Shown here piece after piece: positions 23,601 through 34,100 of a stretch of DNA of 64,000 bases. The notes under the pieces are model-generated. The model was not told where the DNA came from. It made no database searches and saw only the letters and a program-made list of their open reading frames with translations. The DNA comes from Mytilus galloprovincialis (Eukaryota > Mollusca > Bivalvia > Mytilida > Mytilidae). Every line of letters begins with the position of its first letter. Within the stretch, counting starts at the first letter, position 1. The stretch is from assembly GCF_965363235.1 (NCBI RefSeq), contig NC_134846.1:71336724-71400723 (forward strand). The letters run 5' to 3'. The position numbers and the translations under genes are program-made.

Positions 23601-24047
23601 GCTTTGGAAAGGCACATGGAGAATGTGACCAGTCGGAGACCATCTCGTACAGAAATTGATTACAATTGCAAAACAGATTTGTTTCACAAGCATATTCCAT
23701 TGTAATCCTTGAAAAATCCTAAATATAAAATTTTCATTAATGCAGGCTATTCTTTTTAATGGATTTAATTAAGCTTTACAGAGCACAAATAGCTCTATCT
23801 TATACTACATGTTCAGACCAAACAAAACCGTTTTTTGTGGAAGACTTATAAATCTTTTTAAAATATAAATTTGGAAAAAAAAATTCGCCTCCCCAGTGGC
23901 GTCTCCATTGATAGGTTCCTGGTGTTGGAACTTCTCCTTTTTGGGATGATCAATGCATTTGAATCTTGGCATACACAACATGAAGCTTCATAAAAATTTG
24001 TTTTTGTAGGTTCCACAGGCACTTCACCAGAATACACCTGTTTGTGA
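14481..24047 (+). CDS. IRF: Interferon regulatory factor IRF-B (IRF1/2-type), tandem paralogue
   Basis: Exons 14481-14685, 17737-17904, 18176-18534, 19709-19790, (19862-19918 doubtful), 20325-20432, 20721-20761, 23145-23205 and 24010-24047 join in frame to 372 aa, or 353 aa without the doubtful exon. Tryptophans 17, 32, 44, 52 and 64 keep the 15-12-8-12 spacing, followed by [16 protein letters not shown] (79-94): a complete IRF DNA-binding domain. RRPYRRRK (127-134) and KKRK (181-184) are likely nuclear localisation signals in a serine-rich region. IKKE (247-250) is a SUMO-type motif. The protein ends YTCL, as IRF-A nearly does. An upstream in-frame ATG at 14445 has C at -3; 14481 (AAAATG) has the better context and matches the IRF1 N-terminus. 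No IRF-association domain is recognised. Exons 1-4 share phases with IRF-A, supporting tandem duplication. Confidence 0.88.
14700..17730. other. IRF-B intron 1, non-coding
   Basis: A 3.05-kb AT-rich intron, against 395 bp in IRF-A. It holds a fragment of the GGCGGATCC repeat near 15250 and low-complexity T-rich DNA. Open frames here (for example 16142-16345 and 16382-16603) encode only hydrophobic low-complexity text and are not genes. Confidence 0.6.
16660..16850 (+). repeat. ~95-bp tandem duplication in IRF-B intron 1
   Basis: Two adjacent units share TTTGTGCTGCAAAA, ATAAAGATTAAT and ATAGAAATTCTCAGTATTCC, with few differences. Confidence 0.8.
17737..17904 (+). CDS. IRF: IRF-B exon 2
   Basis: Acceptor TATTACAG, donor TGTG^GTGGGT, phase 1 in and out. 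It encodes [20 protein letters not shown] and on, the recognition-helix half of the DNA-binding domain, ending NKQKEC. The KPNPKKW segment parallels DPDPKRW in IRF-A. Confidence 0.92.
18176..18534 (+). CDS. IRF: IRF-B exon 3
   Basis: The largest IRF exon here (359 nt), acceptor TTTACTTTAG, donor TTCTG^GTATGT, phase 1 in and 0 out. It codes for a basic start (GRRPYRRRK), a long serine-rich stretch, KKRK and a polar tail ending DFNILL. It is longer than IRF-A exon 3 (116 nt), so this linker has diverged. Confidence 0.88.
18598..19060 (+). repeat. Degenerate ~90-bp tandem repeat in IRF-B intron 3
   Basis: About five units share CCAATTTCC, TTTTAATCCAATCCTT, CATGGG and GTCATTTCAAAAGGAGGTAT. Spacing varies between about 80 and 95 bp. 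Confidence 0.75.
19070..19700. other. Rest of IRF-B intron 3
   Basis: AT-rich; no gene, RNA or repeat recognised. Confidence 0.45.
19709..19790 (+). CDS. IRF: IRF-B exon 4 with SUMO-type motif
   Basis: Acceptor ATATTTTTAG, donor TTTG^GTGAGC, phase 0 in and 1 out. It encodes DGIKKERIDTEVTEITLPF and on. IKKE fits psi-K-x-E, like IKDE in IRF-A exon 7. Confidence 0.82.
19862..19918 (+). CDS. IRF: IRF-B possible cassette exon 5
   Basis: A 57-nt stretch between ATTTCCAAG and GGCG^GTGAAG. It has phase 1 at both ends, so it can be kept (19 residues, ANDDSNYSFSIHHSTIVQG) or skipped without a frame change. The donor is weak and there is no counterpart in IRF-A. It may be alternative or not an exon at all. 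Confidence 0.35.
20325..20432 (+). CDS. IRF: IRF-B exon 6
   Basis: Acceptor TTTTTTTTCAG, donor TCAG^GTTAGT, phase 1 in and out. It encodes EIEIDRGVFPNHMSGFIMIQ and on; no recognised domain. Confidence 0.78.
20462..20640 (+). repeat. ~30-bp minisatellite in IRF-B intron 6
   Basis: Six units of ACTTATTTCATAAATATTATC or ACTTACTCATAAATATTATC followed by ACAAAATAAA. The middle units are identical, indicating recent growth next to exon 6. Confidence 0.9.
20721..20761 (+). CDS. IRF: IRF-B exon 7
   Basis: A 41-nt exon (DTKTFTSNFSSDFK), acceptor TTTATTACAG, donor TTAAG^GTATGT, phase 1 in and 0 out. It is short, but frame and both splice sites are good. Confidence 0.72.
21161..21186 (+). repeat. (TG)n microsatellite
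   Basis: About 13 uninterrupted TG dinucleotides in IRF-B intron 7. Confidence 0.95.
21384..22265 (+). repeat. ~25-bp minisatellite, about 35 degenerate copies
   Basis: The unit is close to CATATGTTGTGGCAACATGG plus GTAGT. It contains the near-palindrome TTGTGGCAACA and repeats with substitutions and small indels for almost 900 bp in IRF-B intron 7. Open frames on both strands (21384-21680 plus, 21996-22178 minus) are translations of the repeat. Confidence 0.9.
22270..23140. other. Rest of IRF-B intron 7
   Basis: AT-rich; no gene or recognised repeat. Minus-strand open frames here show no family features. Confidence 0.45.
23145..23205 (+). CDS. IRF: IRF-B exon 8
   Basis: Acceptor ACTTTTTTAG, donor CCCAG^GTAGGT, phase 0 in and 1 out. 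It encodes EPSGIGTFLNDSSGDDCSVP, an acidic, serine-rich segment. Confidence 0.78.
23894..23985. mobile_element. Partial GGCGGATCC-family element
   Basis: It starts CAGTGGCGTCTCC and contains GATCAATGCATTTGAATC, matching the interior of the copies at 10607 and 25372. No right end is visible. It lies in IRF-B intron 8. Confidence 0.5.
24010..24047 (+). CDS. IRF: IRF-B last coding exon and stop
   Basis: Acceptor TTTTTGTAG, then GSTGTSPEYTCL and TGA at 24045-24047. YTCL matches the C-terminal exon of IRF-A. A donor-like AAG^GTATGT follows at 24063 and an acceptor CTATTTCAG ends at 24488, so the 3' untranslated region may itself contain an intron. Confidence 0.78.
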
Positions 24048-24179
24048 AGCCAACAATCGAAGGTATGTTTTATGAATTATCCAGTGCATTGCCTTGAAAT
24101 GTATATTTAATTTTTGTTTATATATGTTTCCGAGTTTGGTGTTGCGCTCATTTTCCCTGAACTAGTTCTTATTTTTGTT

Positions 24180-24305
24180 TCTGTGTCAGCTGAAGGCCGA
24201 TTCTTGGTGCCAGATTTTATAGCTGTGCTGACAACCAATTGGTGGCCCTCTGCTGTTTTCTGCTCTTTGGTCAGATTGTTGTCTCTTTAGCACATCTCAA
24301 TTTTA
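24180..24305 (+). repeat. Dispersed repeat family 5 (longer copy)
   Basis: Contains GCTGAAGGCCGATTCTTGG, TTTTCTGCTCTTTGGTCAG and CATCTCAATTTTAT, matching the other family 5 copies. The GAAGGCC part links it to the related repeat at 57590-57925. Confidence 0.6.
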
Positions 24306-24769
24306 TAAGAATGCTGAAAGCAGGCCAAAATGCTAGGTTGCTGAGTATTTTTATTTTATTTTAAATCGAACCTAGTACAAATTAACACTTACACCGAAAA
24401 TAATGTTGACTGAAAGTGAAAAAAATAAAATCTGTTTAAGTAGCGTCTCTGACAAAACCTACGAATTAATGAAATTTGCTATTTCAGGAAACACATCTAC
24501 AGCAACAGAGAATTAAATCAAAGTTGATTGGTTTAAAGATCTTAAAACATGTTATATAATTGGTGTGGAAGAATATTTGGTAAAAGTTAAAGAAGAAGAT
24601 AATTTTGTTTATATGATTATATGAAGAGTTGATGACACTACTATGATTTATCATTAAAACAGAATAAGCAAAACAGAAAGGGAAATAATTTGTTAATGTG
24701 TTCATGAACTAGCAAGGACCAGCATGGATTGTTATTCAATAGACGTGAAACAAGGATTTGAAAATAATT

Positions 24770-25225
24770 TGTTAAATGTTATCAAAAGAGTGAATGATCA
24801 AAAGTGAAAAAAGTCTGTAAGATGCCTATAAAGAGGAAGATAATTGCAAGATGTAAACAAGAGTTGAAGGCAATATTTCTGATGGATGTATACAAGAGTG
24901 GATAATATGTTAGATGTGAACAAGTGCAGATGATAATTAATTAGATGTGAACAAGAGTGGATTATTTGTTATATTTGAACAAGGGTGTATGATGTGTTAG
25001 ATATGAACAAGTGTGGATGTCGATTTGTTAATGTGAACAAAAGTAGAAGATGATTTATAGTTAAAAGTGAACAAGAATGGACAATGAGTTGTTAAATGTG
25101 ATCTGGAGTGGATGTCGATTTGTTAGATGTGACCAAGAGTGGATGTGTTAGATGGAACAAGTGTGGATGAAGATTAGTTAGATGTGAACAAGAATGGATG
25201 ATGATTTGTAAGATGTGATAAGCAG
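24770..25225 (+). repeat. Degenerate ~30-bp tandem repeat
   Basis: Repeats of TTAGATGTGAACAAGAGTGG and GATGATTTG with many substitutions, about 14 units. It would be transcribed if the 3' region assignment is correct. Confidence 0.75.
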
Positions 25226-25371
25226 TTGATTGGCACAAGACAACTTGTATGTGAAACATGATTTTTCAGTCCTCAATCTTCAGTGATCTCTTTTTTGGTT
25301 ATCTGTGATATTTAATTAGAATGTTGTTGTACAGGAAAGATGAGAATTCCACAACATTATACCTGACATAT

Positions 25372-25500
25372 CAGTGGCGGATCCAGGGGGAGGGTTCCGG
25401 GGGTTGGAACCCTATTTTTTTTTTTTGGACAATCAATGCATTTGAATGGGGACATATAGTTGGAACCCCCCCCTTTTTAAAATGGCTGGATCCGCCCCGG
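25372..25500. mobile_element. Short inverted-repeat element (GGCGGATCC MITE family)
   Basis: It begins CAGTGGCGGATCCAGGG and ends GGCTGGATCCGCCCCGG (129 bp), with a perfect CATAT target duplication (25367-25371, 25501-25505). It sits in the probable IRF-B 3' region. Confidence 0.88.
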
Positions 25501-26459
25501 CATATGTGGCAAGCCATTACCCCCAAGAATCTCCAAAACTGTCCATACTTTGTTGAAGAGTATACTAAAAAGATATTGTGAAATCTGAAAATTTGATATT
25601 TGAAGTCAATTAAGGTTTAACATTACTATGAAGATTAAGGCTTGAAGTTAATTCAAGGTTAATCAAACTATTTTCATACATTTGTGTATGTCATGCACTA
25701 AAATTAAACAACATTTTAAAACCTTTACATTGCAAAGTAATTATATGTTGTAGAAACAGATGAACATGTTCAGAGTACGAAGGTTTAAACAAGGGAAAGG
25801 GCTGTATGAAAACTTTGAGGAGTCAGCTAACTGAACTGGCATTTTTGTTGATCTTGTATGATATCTTGGATTAATTTTTGAAAGTTTAAATTAAAAGATC
25901 AAATTTAAAATAGATAAAAAGAATTATGAAAATCAAAGTTTCTGGAGAGCATTTATTAATAGCAAACCTATTAAACCTTTGACAAGAAGCTCTGTGGACA
26001 ATCACAGATTTGGCTGACCTTTAAAGGAATTCAAATTTAATATTTGTCAGGATACTAGTTTACAGTTAAATTATGTTCTTATTTCTTTATTGAAACCAGC
26101 TTTATGTCGGTTTTATTAGAAACTTTAATAGTGTTAAAATATTAAATTGATTAGTCATTTCCAAATCAATGAGTACCTGTACACTACTTTATTGTAAATT
26201 TGAGATATAGATAAGAATTTTCTTGTATTTCTCCATTCTTTAATGTCAACAAAAGATGTCTATGAGATAATTTTTTTTTGTTTAGGGTTTTTTTTCTGAA
26301 TTTTTTGTGAACTTGCATAATTTTGTTAATTTCTATTTATCCCCATTTGTCTCTTGTAAATACACATCTCATTTGTATTCCTTTAGTACTGTTAACTTTA
26401 TTATGTGTGTACATTTAAATTTTAATGATGTGATTACAAGTTGGTTTCCAATAAATAAT

Positions 26460-27790
26460 ATAAAGAAGCTTTTTACCTAATATGCATAAATACGATTAAT
26501 TTTGGCCCAGACCTTTGTCTTGGGTATTACTTGGATAGCTTACTTCATCCACAGTCAGGTATTAATGGTGGACTTCATCCTTACAGCAGCAATAATCATT
26601 TGTTATGATCTGTTATCTATTTGTTCATTAAATATATTTTTTTCTGTGTTTTTTTGTATTTAATTGGAATATTTGAGATATTTTTTTAGAAGTAAAAACT
26701 CCTGCCTGATACAATCTTGTAACTCCTTAAAAAGTAGATCTGCATGAATTTTGGAAACCATCAGAAAAATGCTGTATGTATTAACTTCAAGAAAATTGGA
26801 CAAGATTGGGGCTGGGGGACACCAGGTAATTTTATATCTCCTGCAGAGTGTTGCAGGTGACAAAACAAAAAATAAGCATCATCAATACTGAAGTAGCTGT
26901 CAACTATACCATGCATAAATGAATGCTGTCTTACTTTTTTTACAGATGTTGATGGAAGTTGCATACCACAGTGCAATCTGTAATTAAGGGGGGATAATCT
27001 TCACCAGTGGTTCTCATTGCTTACAAGATACAACTCAACATTATAAAGTTCCAGACTATATATCATATCATTCACCTAAAAAAAAATTCATAAAAAAATA
27101 TTTTGTATGTATATTGCAATTATTAAAGTAGGCCTTCTTGCCTAGGTAAACCACTGTTAAAAGACAGAGAATAGATTAGGAATTTGGATAATATTTCCGT
27201 CAAACTTGGGAAGAACGTTAATTTTGAAGACATTCCTCTTTGATTTAATACTACCTGTACATCTTTGCATTGAAGGTATTTGAGATTTTATGTTAATCAT
27301 CGTGCAGTGCATTGTTGTACAGTATCATAAAGTTTCTATACAGGTGTACAAATTCCCAGAAACAAACAAAACAATCACCTGTTTGGTGGTTACCTGCAGA
27401 TCAGGTGCAAATACTAATCTATAGTTACTTTATGTATAATGATAAAACAGATAAAAACAAAATAAATGGAAATGTATTTATTAGATATTGTAAATAAATA
27501 TAATATCAACATTTTGATAAAAATTCAGTTACAACAAATCATTATCTGACTTCAAAACAACAATTGCACTTTAAAACCTTTTCCATGATAACAACAAAAA
27601 CAAATTTTATGTTTAGTCTGATATTTATTATTCAAAAGTGTGAATAAAACTTTTAATCTCTTCATTATTCTGAAAGTCTTTTTAAAAATAAAAACCCAAA
27701 ATTGCAGAATATTTATATAATTGTTTCTAATATATTTTCTCACTATTTATTTGGATCTTCTTTACAAAATAATACTACATGTAGGTTGTA
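26460..27790. other. Convergent intergenic region between IRF-B and the helicase
   Basis: No gene recognised. AT-rich with several AATAAA signals on both strands. Open frames at 26660-26976 (minus) and 27312-27497 (plus) show no family features. Confidence 0.5.
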
Positions 27791-27796
27791 CAATAA

Positions 27797-27802
27797 TTTA
27801 TT
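27797..27802 (-). terminator. Helicase poly(A) signal
   Basis: TTTATT on the plus strand reads AATAAA on the minus strand, 37 bp beyond the stop codon of the helicase. Others lie slightly further on, so the exact site is uncertain. Confidence 0.4.
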
Positions 27803-27838
27803 TTACAATTACAACATGTTCTATTAATTTGACTAACA

Positions 27839-28171
27839 TCAATCAAATCTGATTTTTTTATTTTGAGGCTCTCCATTTGAAGTGTCAATTCTCCTTTTCT
27901 GTGCTGAGAATCCATTTGACATTCCTCGTCCTCCCCCTCTTGAACCTCTGCCGAAGCCTCCACCCCCTCTTGATCCTCTACCTCTAAACCCTCCTCCTCC
28001 TCTTCCACCGCCGCCACCACCTCCCCAGCTATTACCATATCCTTTGTTACTTGATTCTGATTCTAAAAGTTCTGGTAGTGCCGTAGCTTTTTGTAAAGTG
28101 TCAAAATTTGTATCTGTCCATTTTGTTGCTACATCGCTTTCAAACTCTGATGGTAAATCAAACACACTTGA
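27839..28171 (-). CDS. DDX21: Helicase last exon: end of GUCT region, RGG tail, stop
   Basis: Acceptor TTTTTGTAG on the minus strand, phase 0. It encodes [18 protein letters not shown] and on, then [19 protein letters not shown]-type repeats (an RNA-binding RGG box) and a basic end (NKKIRFD). The antisense polyproline frame at 27882-28223 is a shadow of the glycine repeats. Confidence 0.92.
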   Translation of the reverse strand, partial: SSVFDLPSEFESDVATKWTDTNFDTLQKATALPELLESESSNKGYGNSWGGGGGGGRGGGGFRGRGSRGGGGFGRGSRGGGRGMSNGFSAQKRRIDTSNGEPQNKKIRFD

Positions 28172-31100
28172 CTACAAAAATAAAGTATCACAAAATCATT
28201 TTATGAAAAGTAAAATATTCTAGATAAATGTCATGTCCTTCATTAATTATTCTTTCATTAGAGAAATATGTCTCTCTATCAGGAGGTAGCTTTTATTAGT
28301 ACAGATCTGTTCACTGAACCCCAAAGCTTGGGTCAAAGCCCTAACTTAATATATATATTTCAAAAAGTTTACTCTATAACAAAATTTTTGGAATCAAAGG
28401 TAACTAAAATATTGAGATCAACTTGAGACTAGTACTAAAGATTTCAATGTCCACTGAACCCAAAATGTTGGGTTAAAGTCCTTATTTAAATATATATTAA
28501 ATAGTTTATTTTATAATGAACAAGTGTACTTTCAGTCTAAACTTCATGGGTAAGCATGGCTGTTTTCTGCTCTTTGTTGTCTCTTTGACACATTCCCCAT
28601 TTCCATTCTCAATTTTATAAGTTGGGCATACACATCATAGGCCCAACTTAAAAGTTCTGGAAGAGACATAGATATCTAAGCTACTATGTTTATAATATTT
28701 CTTATTTATACAACCCCCCACCACAATTTAAGCTCCTAATTCATTTATATATTAAATACAGTGTTGACACCAAAAGAATTTTTCAGTGTGTCTGAACTAG
28801 GAAGAGGACTATAATATTTGACATTAGTGACCCAACAAGGACACAGATAAAAATTGTTCAGATTAGTGGTTCAGACCAGGTCAATATAGATCTACATAGA
28901 TTTATCAATAATGCAAACAAACATTATGTAATTACTATCTTTTATTTGGATTGTGATAACACATTTTTCATTATCTGTTTTTCGTAGAACTGTTTATTAA
29001 AATTGATTTTTAACTTTGTAAATATTGTTAAAAACATTATTCATGAACTCTCTAATCACTAAAATATATCCTACATTTACCATTGATTTTCTAAACTTTT
29101 TCTGTGTGACAAGCAGAGGTATAATATGCAATATAGGGCCAGGATAATATCAATATAATACCCAGGTAATATTCTTTCAGAATGTATTTTGATTTTTACT
29201 GGCACATTGTCTAGTGGCTTTGCACTCCAACGCTAAAGTGGTTGCTATATACCAAAATCCTATGTCAAAGGATATAGGACAGGAAAATGTCCAATATCAT
29301 TTTTTTTTCACCTTGTGGCTGAAGTCCATGATCTGTGCATCATGTTCTCAATTGGTTTCATTGGGATAGAAACACACTATAAATGTTAGACACCAGTATG
29401 ATGATTATTTCATTAATAGTTTCTTAATATCCATTGGCAGTTTGCAAAATATTACATTGGCATATCCTAGAGGAGAATTTGAACATTTATTTAATAATGA
29501 ATATACAATCTGCTTTTTTTGCCATTGGGTAATAAGGAGATTTTCACAACACAAAGTATTTTTAGATAGTTTAGATCACATACAAGAGCAGTTGAAATCA
29601 GTTTGTGGACAATAAAGAGAAATGTTGAGCCTGCCAAGGCATGAATTTCATTAGAAATTGAACATATTTACCATTTTGTCTTTACAAAATCTCATTCGCA
29701 TGGCTTTTTCTTTGATTTCCTCTGGTAACTGTTTCTCTAATGCCCTCCAAACATAACTCATTGTTCTCATTTCCATGTTTGTTGTGAATATATATGTTGT
29801 GAAACCCTGAAAGAAAGTGGAATTTTGTTAGCTCTGTAAAAATAACGTCTTCAAATTCTATTGTGAAAATACTGATTAAGACGTATAGTCTTTAAAAAGA
29901 TTGCAAACTATCACAACACCATGCACTATACAGATTACTAATCAACACCAATAAATTGTCCTAAATGTGGAAAATTAATTATATCTTTACCTTTACTTAT
30001 CTGTGGACTGGAGAAGAAAGGAACAATTTTGACCTTTCCTTCCCCTACATGGATATATTCTAATCTATTTGAATTTCTTAAAACTATTAAAATATATGAT
30101 GCTAAAGAAGACTTTTGTCTCAAGTTTTTTCCCCCAAAATAAATCAAAACAAGTGTCATAAACTAAGAACCATATTTAGAATCATTTAATAATTGTGAAG
30201 CTAGGGAAATATGTCTGTCATCAATTGAGACACACTTGTAAATGACCAATTTATGATGATTGATTGATTTTAAATGCCACTTTCAACACTATTTTCGTGG
30301 CTACCAGTTTTTATTGGTGGAAGAAGCCAGAGTGCCAAGAGAGAACCAAGACCATTTTTAGGAAATCTGACAATCCTTGTTATTGAAGATTGGAGTGCAG
30401 CGCACCTGCCCTGTGCAGGATTCAAAATCACACCTTTAAGGGCATATGATACAGTTACAGGGGAGGTAATGACGTTGCTAACGTTAATCCGTATTTTCGC
30501 GATGTCAAACGGTGACTTATCGGGAAAGATGCAGTGTTCGGCTGATTTTTATCATTCAAACTGATTTAACTTAAAAACGAGTTCATGGACCCCTCTTTTT
30601 TAAAATGACATTTGGTTTGATTACATAAGAAGATTATGTTTACCAATTTTCATGAAAACGTGATTAATTTGAGTCATTTGTAAAAATAAAATGTACAAAT
30701 TTATGCAATATTTATATAACAGATAAATTACAAATAATTTAACAAAAAACAGATCGTGTTTATCTTTTAAAACAAAAAAGTTATGTATTTCTATCGAAAG
30801 GAAAAATACGTCCACAAATCCCTATTTTTAGGAAATATCTGAAATTTGAACCTCAATTTACTCAAAAAGTAGCACATGAAGGTACATTTTTTATTACATA
30901 TTTGATTTAATCAGGTAAAAAATAGCCTATATGCAAATTTTTCATCAAAATTTAAATACGGGATCAAAACTGTATCATATGCCCTTAAGTGTTGACTGGC
31001 TAGTGAAACATAAGTTGACAACTTAGATCACTTATTCACCTAGGCATATATCTATGTTGAGGACATCACACAATACAGTAGTGAAGATATCAGTTGTATC

Positions 31101-34100
31101 TGAACTAGCAGTTATTTGTTGTTTTTGAGACCAATTTTTCATTGGTGAAATTCCATAAAATGGACTGTCACAAATATCCTAGCTAGATAAACCGACACGA
31201 AAAACAGTTGCTTGTATTCCTTGTTTTTTGTATTTCTGGCTAGTGTGTATTGTGATAGACATGTTTAAACTGTGCAAATGCAAAGAGGTCCTTCAACAAA
31301 TCAAATAGCCACACAATTCTTTTGACAGATAGTAGGACATTTAGTACTTTGCTGCACAGACCTTCTTCAATTTCTAATCATTACAAGGCCATAAACCACA
31401 TGCATTATAAGAACAATTGTCAAGTAGTTTTTAAAGATTAGCAAACTTTTTGCAGACATATCTATAATAGAACTATCTGTTGTTACACCATTTAGGCATT
31501 ATCTACACAAATGACGGAACCATATAGCCAGTAAAGGTATGAACACGCCCAACATTATCTACACACAATAAACAGTGGTTGTTTTTATGTCTCCATGGAA
31601 TTAAATAACATTCCAACTATAATTATAACTTGTCATGCATTAAATATGAAGTAAAATGTAATTAGCATCCAGCTCTGCCGACCAACGAAAGCTATTTTTA
31701 GAAATAAGAAATAAAATTAACAGAATGAGAAATTAAGTTGGTTCTTTAATTAGTTGCTATACATTTTTTCTACAGTATACAACCTTAAATACTTCAATAA
31801 CCCTGTACAATTTATCTATATAGGGGGTTTTCCTTATTGATTTTCGTTTGTATGTCTGATATAGAAGTCTGTGTTGTCCAGTATTTTTTTGTAATTCCCG
31901 GTATTAATAATCTATTATCTGATAGACAACTAAAGTTCTCCTTTTTTCTACCTTCAGCCAGTGGGCAACAATAATATCAAGGCATTCAAACCTTCCAAGT
32001 CTGACACTAGTTGTATATTTCGATATAAAGAGGTCAAGGACAGACTTATCATTATGAGAAGAGATTTGAGGTGAAGTGGACACTTGATTATATTTCATTG
32101 CACTCTATTACATATCTCACCACATATAGCTTTTTGTGCAGATTGGGCTTTTAAGAAATTACAGATCAATCAATCTTTCAAATTTTACTATGTTGGTATA
32201 CAAGAAATTATGCTTAGAAATGAGGTCATTTTGTATTTGGTGATGTTATCCCTATATTGACTTAATCATTTATTGCAGAATGTGTTGGTGCAAATAGGTG
32301 AACCAAGTTTGTGACCATGGCATTGCTGACAGACATTCCAACCTTTTTTATGAGGACACACTCCCTCCAGATGGTGGTGTATAAAAATAACAAACTTTAA
32401 AAAATTCCAACTTTGTACATTAGATTCAACATATATCTAAAGGAATCAATAAAAAAAATCATTTTTTTTAAATAGGCATTTAGATAGAACCAAGGATTTA
32501 TATAGTAAGTATAACTATACAAATCCTTGATTGAACCAAAGTTAAAAAGCCAATGAATTATCTAAGAAAGTAAAATTTCCAAATTATTGTGATTTTTTTA
32601 AAACAAATTCATAAATGTACTATAATATTATGTTACAAATTAAATACAGGTACTTAGTTTATTGAAATGGAACAAGTGTCTGATTAAAGTCAATAATAAT
32701 GTTACTCATAATCAATAGACAACTAAAAATAGACCATACAACAGGTCACCCTGTACAGTGAGTGTCCCAGCTACGATTTTCTGAAAATCTTGTTTGTGAA
32801 ATAGTTTTACCTGTTCTGACCTACTTTAAAGTTATATCTACATTTACCTATAAGAGGACTTATTAGATTTTAAAGAATTGTATTTCCTGAATACAGGCTC
32901 GGTTGATTTTACAAAGCATGAGCTTACAGTTTTTTTTTAAATAATTCAATCCGGGACAAGTATACATTACAATTTCTAGCTAATGTTCTTATATAAATTT
33001 AAGAAAATTTCAAGTGACATGGTTTAATGAAGTGAAAAGTTGCTAAATAGACATGACATTAATTATTCAGATTTTCAATTTTAGAATTTTTTTCTCAAGT
33101 TGTGTCTCTATTTATATTATCAACCTGAAATATTCAGCAAAAAACAAATTTAAAGACATACACCAACATGACCAGTACAAACTAGTCATTGACAATTTCA
33201 ATCCATTTCATACAGCATCTGGAAGCCTCAAATTAAAACAAAACAAACATTTGAACATTCAAAGCTTAAGTACCAATGACGAAATTTCTTTGGTCTATAA
33301 CAATTAAAATTCCGATTCATCATTTTTCTGTATAATATAAAATAGTTCAAGGATAATTTTTCAGAAAATAAAGGACAGATTCTTTTGAATGGCAAATGAA
33401 AAAGTAGGCTCCAATAAGTATATAAAAGCAGAAATTGCAAGACCATGTTTTAGAATGAGAAACTCCCTAAATATATCAGATAAACCAGGTGCTCCGCAGG
33501 GCGCAGCTTTATACGACCGCAAAGGTCGAACCCTGAACAGTTGGGGCAAGTATGGACAAAACATTCAAGCGTGATACAGCTCTGAATTTGGATTGTGATC
33601 AAATTTTTGACATTATATGTTTTTTTTTTACACAAAACAAATGTCAAGATTTTACAAATCAATTAAAGATTTCTTCAAACTTTTTAAATCTAAAATTAAA
33701 TAGTTGACACAGCATAGGTTTCTGACACAGAATGAATGTGGTCTAATGAACTTAAAAGTTTTTTTTTTGCCTTTGAGCAATTCACTATGCTGTTGAATAT
33801 TAATCCTCTCAAAAAAATGTTTGAAGAAATTTTCTTTTTATTTATGAAATCTGAAATGAGAAAAATTTAAACCCCCCCCCCCTTTTTTTCACATCCCTGT
33901 TTCCCTTTTTCCAAAACTGATATCAATTCAAATTTCTAATGGAGTTTGCAACAATAACTACTCTTTTAAATACATCATAAGATATTAAAATGTAAAATAA
34001 AGTGCTTGTTATCACTGAATGGTAAAGATTGGTTGGTAGTAAAAGTGAATATACATTGTTTATTGTATAAAACAATAAAAAAAAACTTCATCAGCAACAT

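Larger units (their letters stand above)
24489..26455 (+). terminator. Probable IRF-B 3' untranslated region to poly(A) signal
   Basis: The stretch after the possible 3' UTR intron is non-coding. AATAAA at 26450-26455 is a canonical poly(A) signal and the best candidate for the gene end. The region contains a minisatellite and a MITE. Its extent is inferred. Confidence 0.4.

Noticed and set aside
27882-28223. Proline-rich plus-strand frame
   Set aside because: Antisense shadow of the glycine-rich RGG tail of the helicase. The minus frame 27775-28038 is another shadow of the same exon.
30274-30564. 96-codon frame of mixed composition
   Set aside because: It straddles the left end of the TTAA-flanked element and has no recognisable family.
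33361-33662. Three overlapping frames on both strands
   Set aside because: They lie in the left end of family 3 copy B; a related frame recurs at 45344-45562 in copy C.
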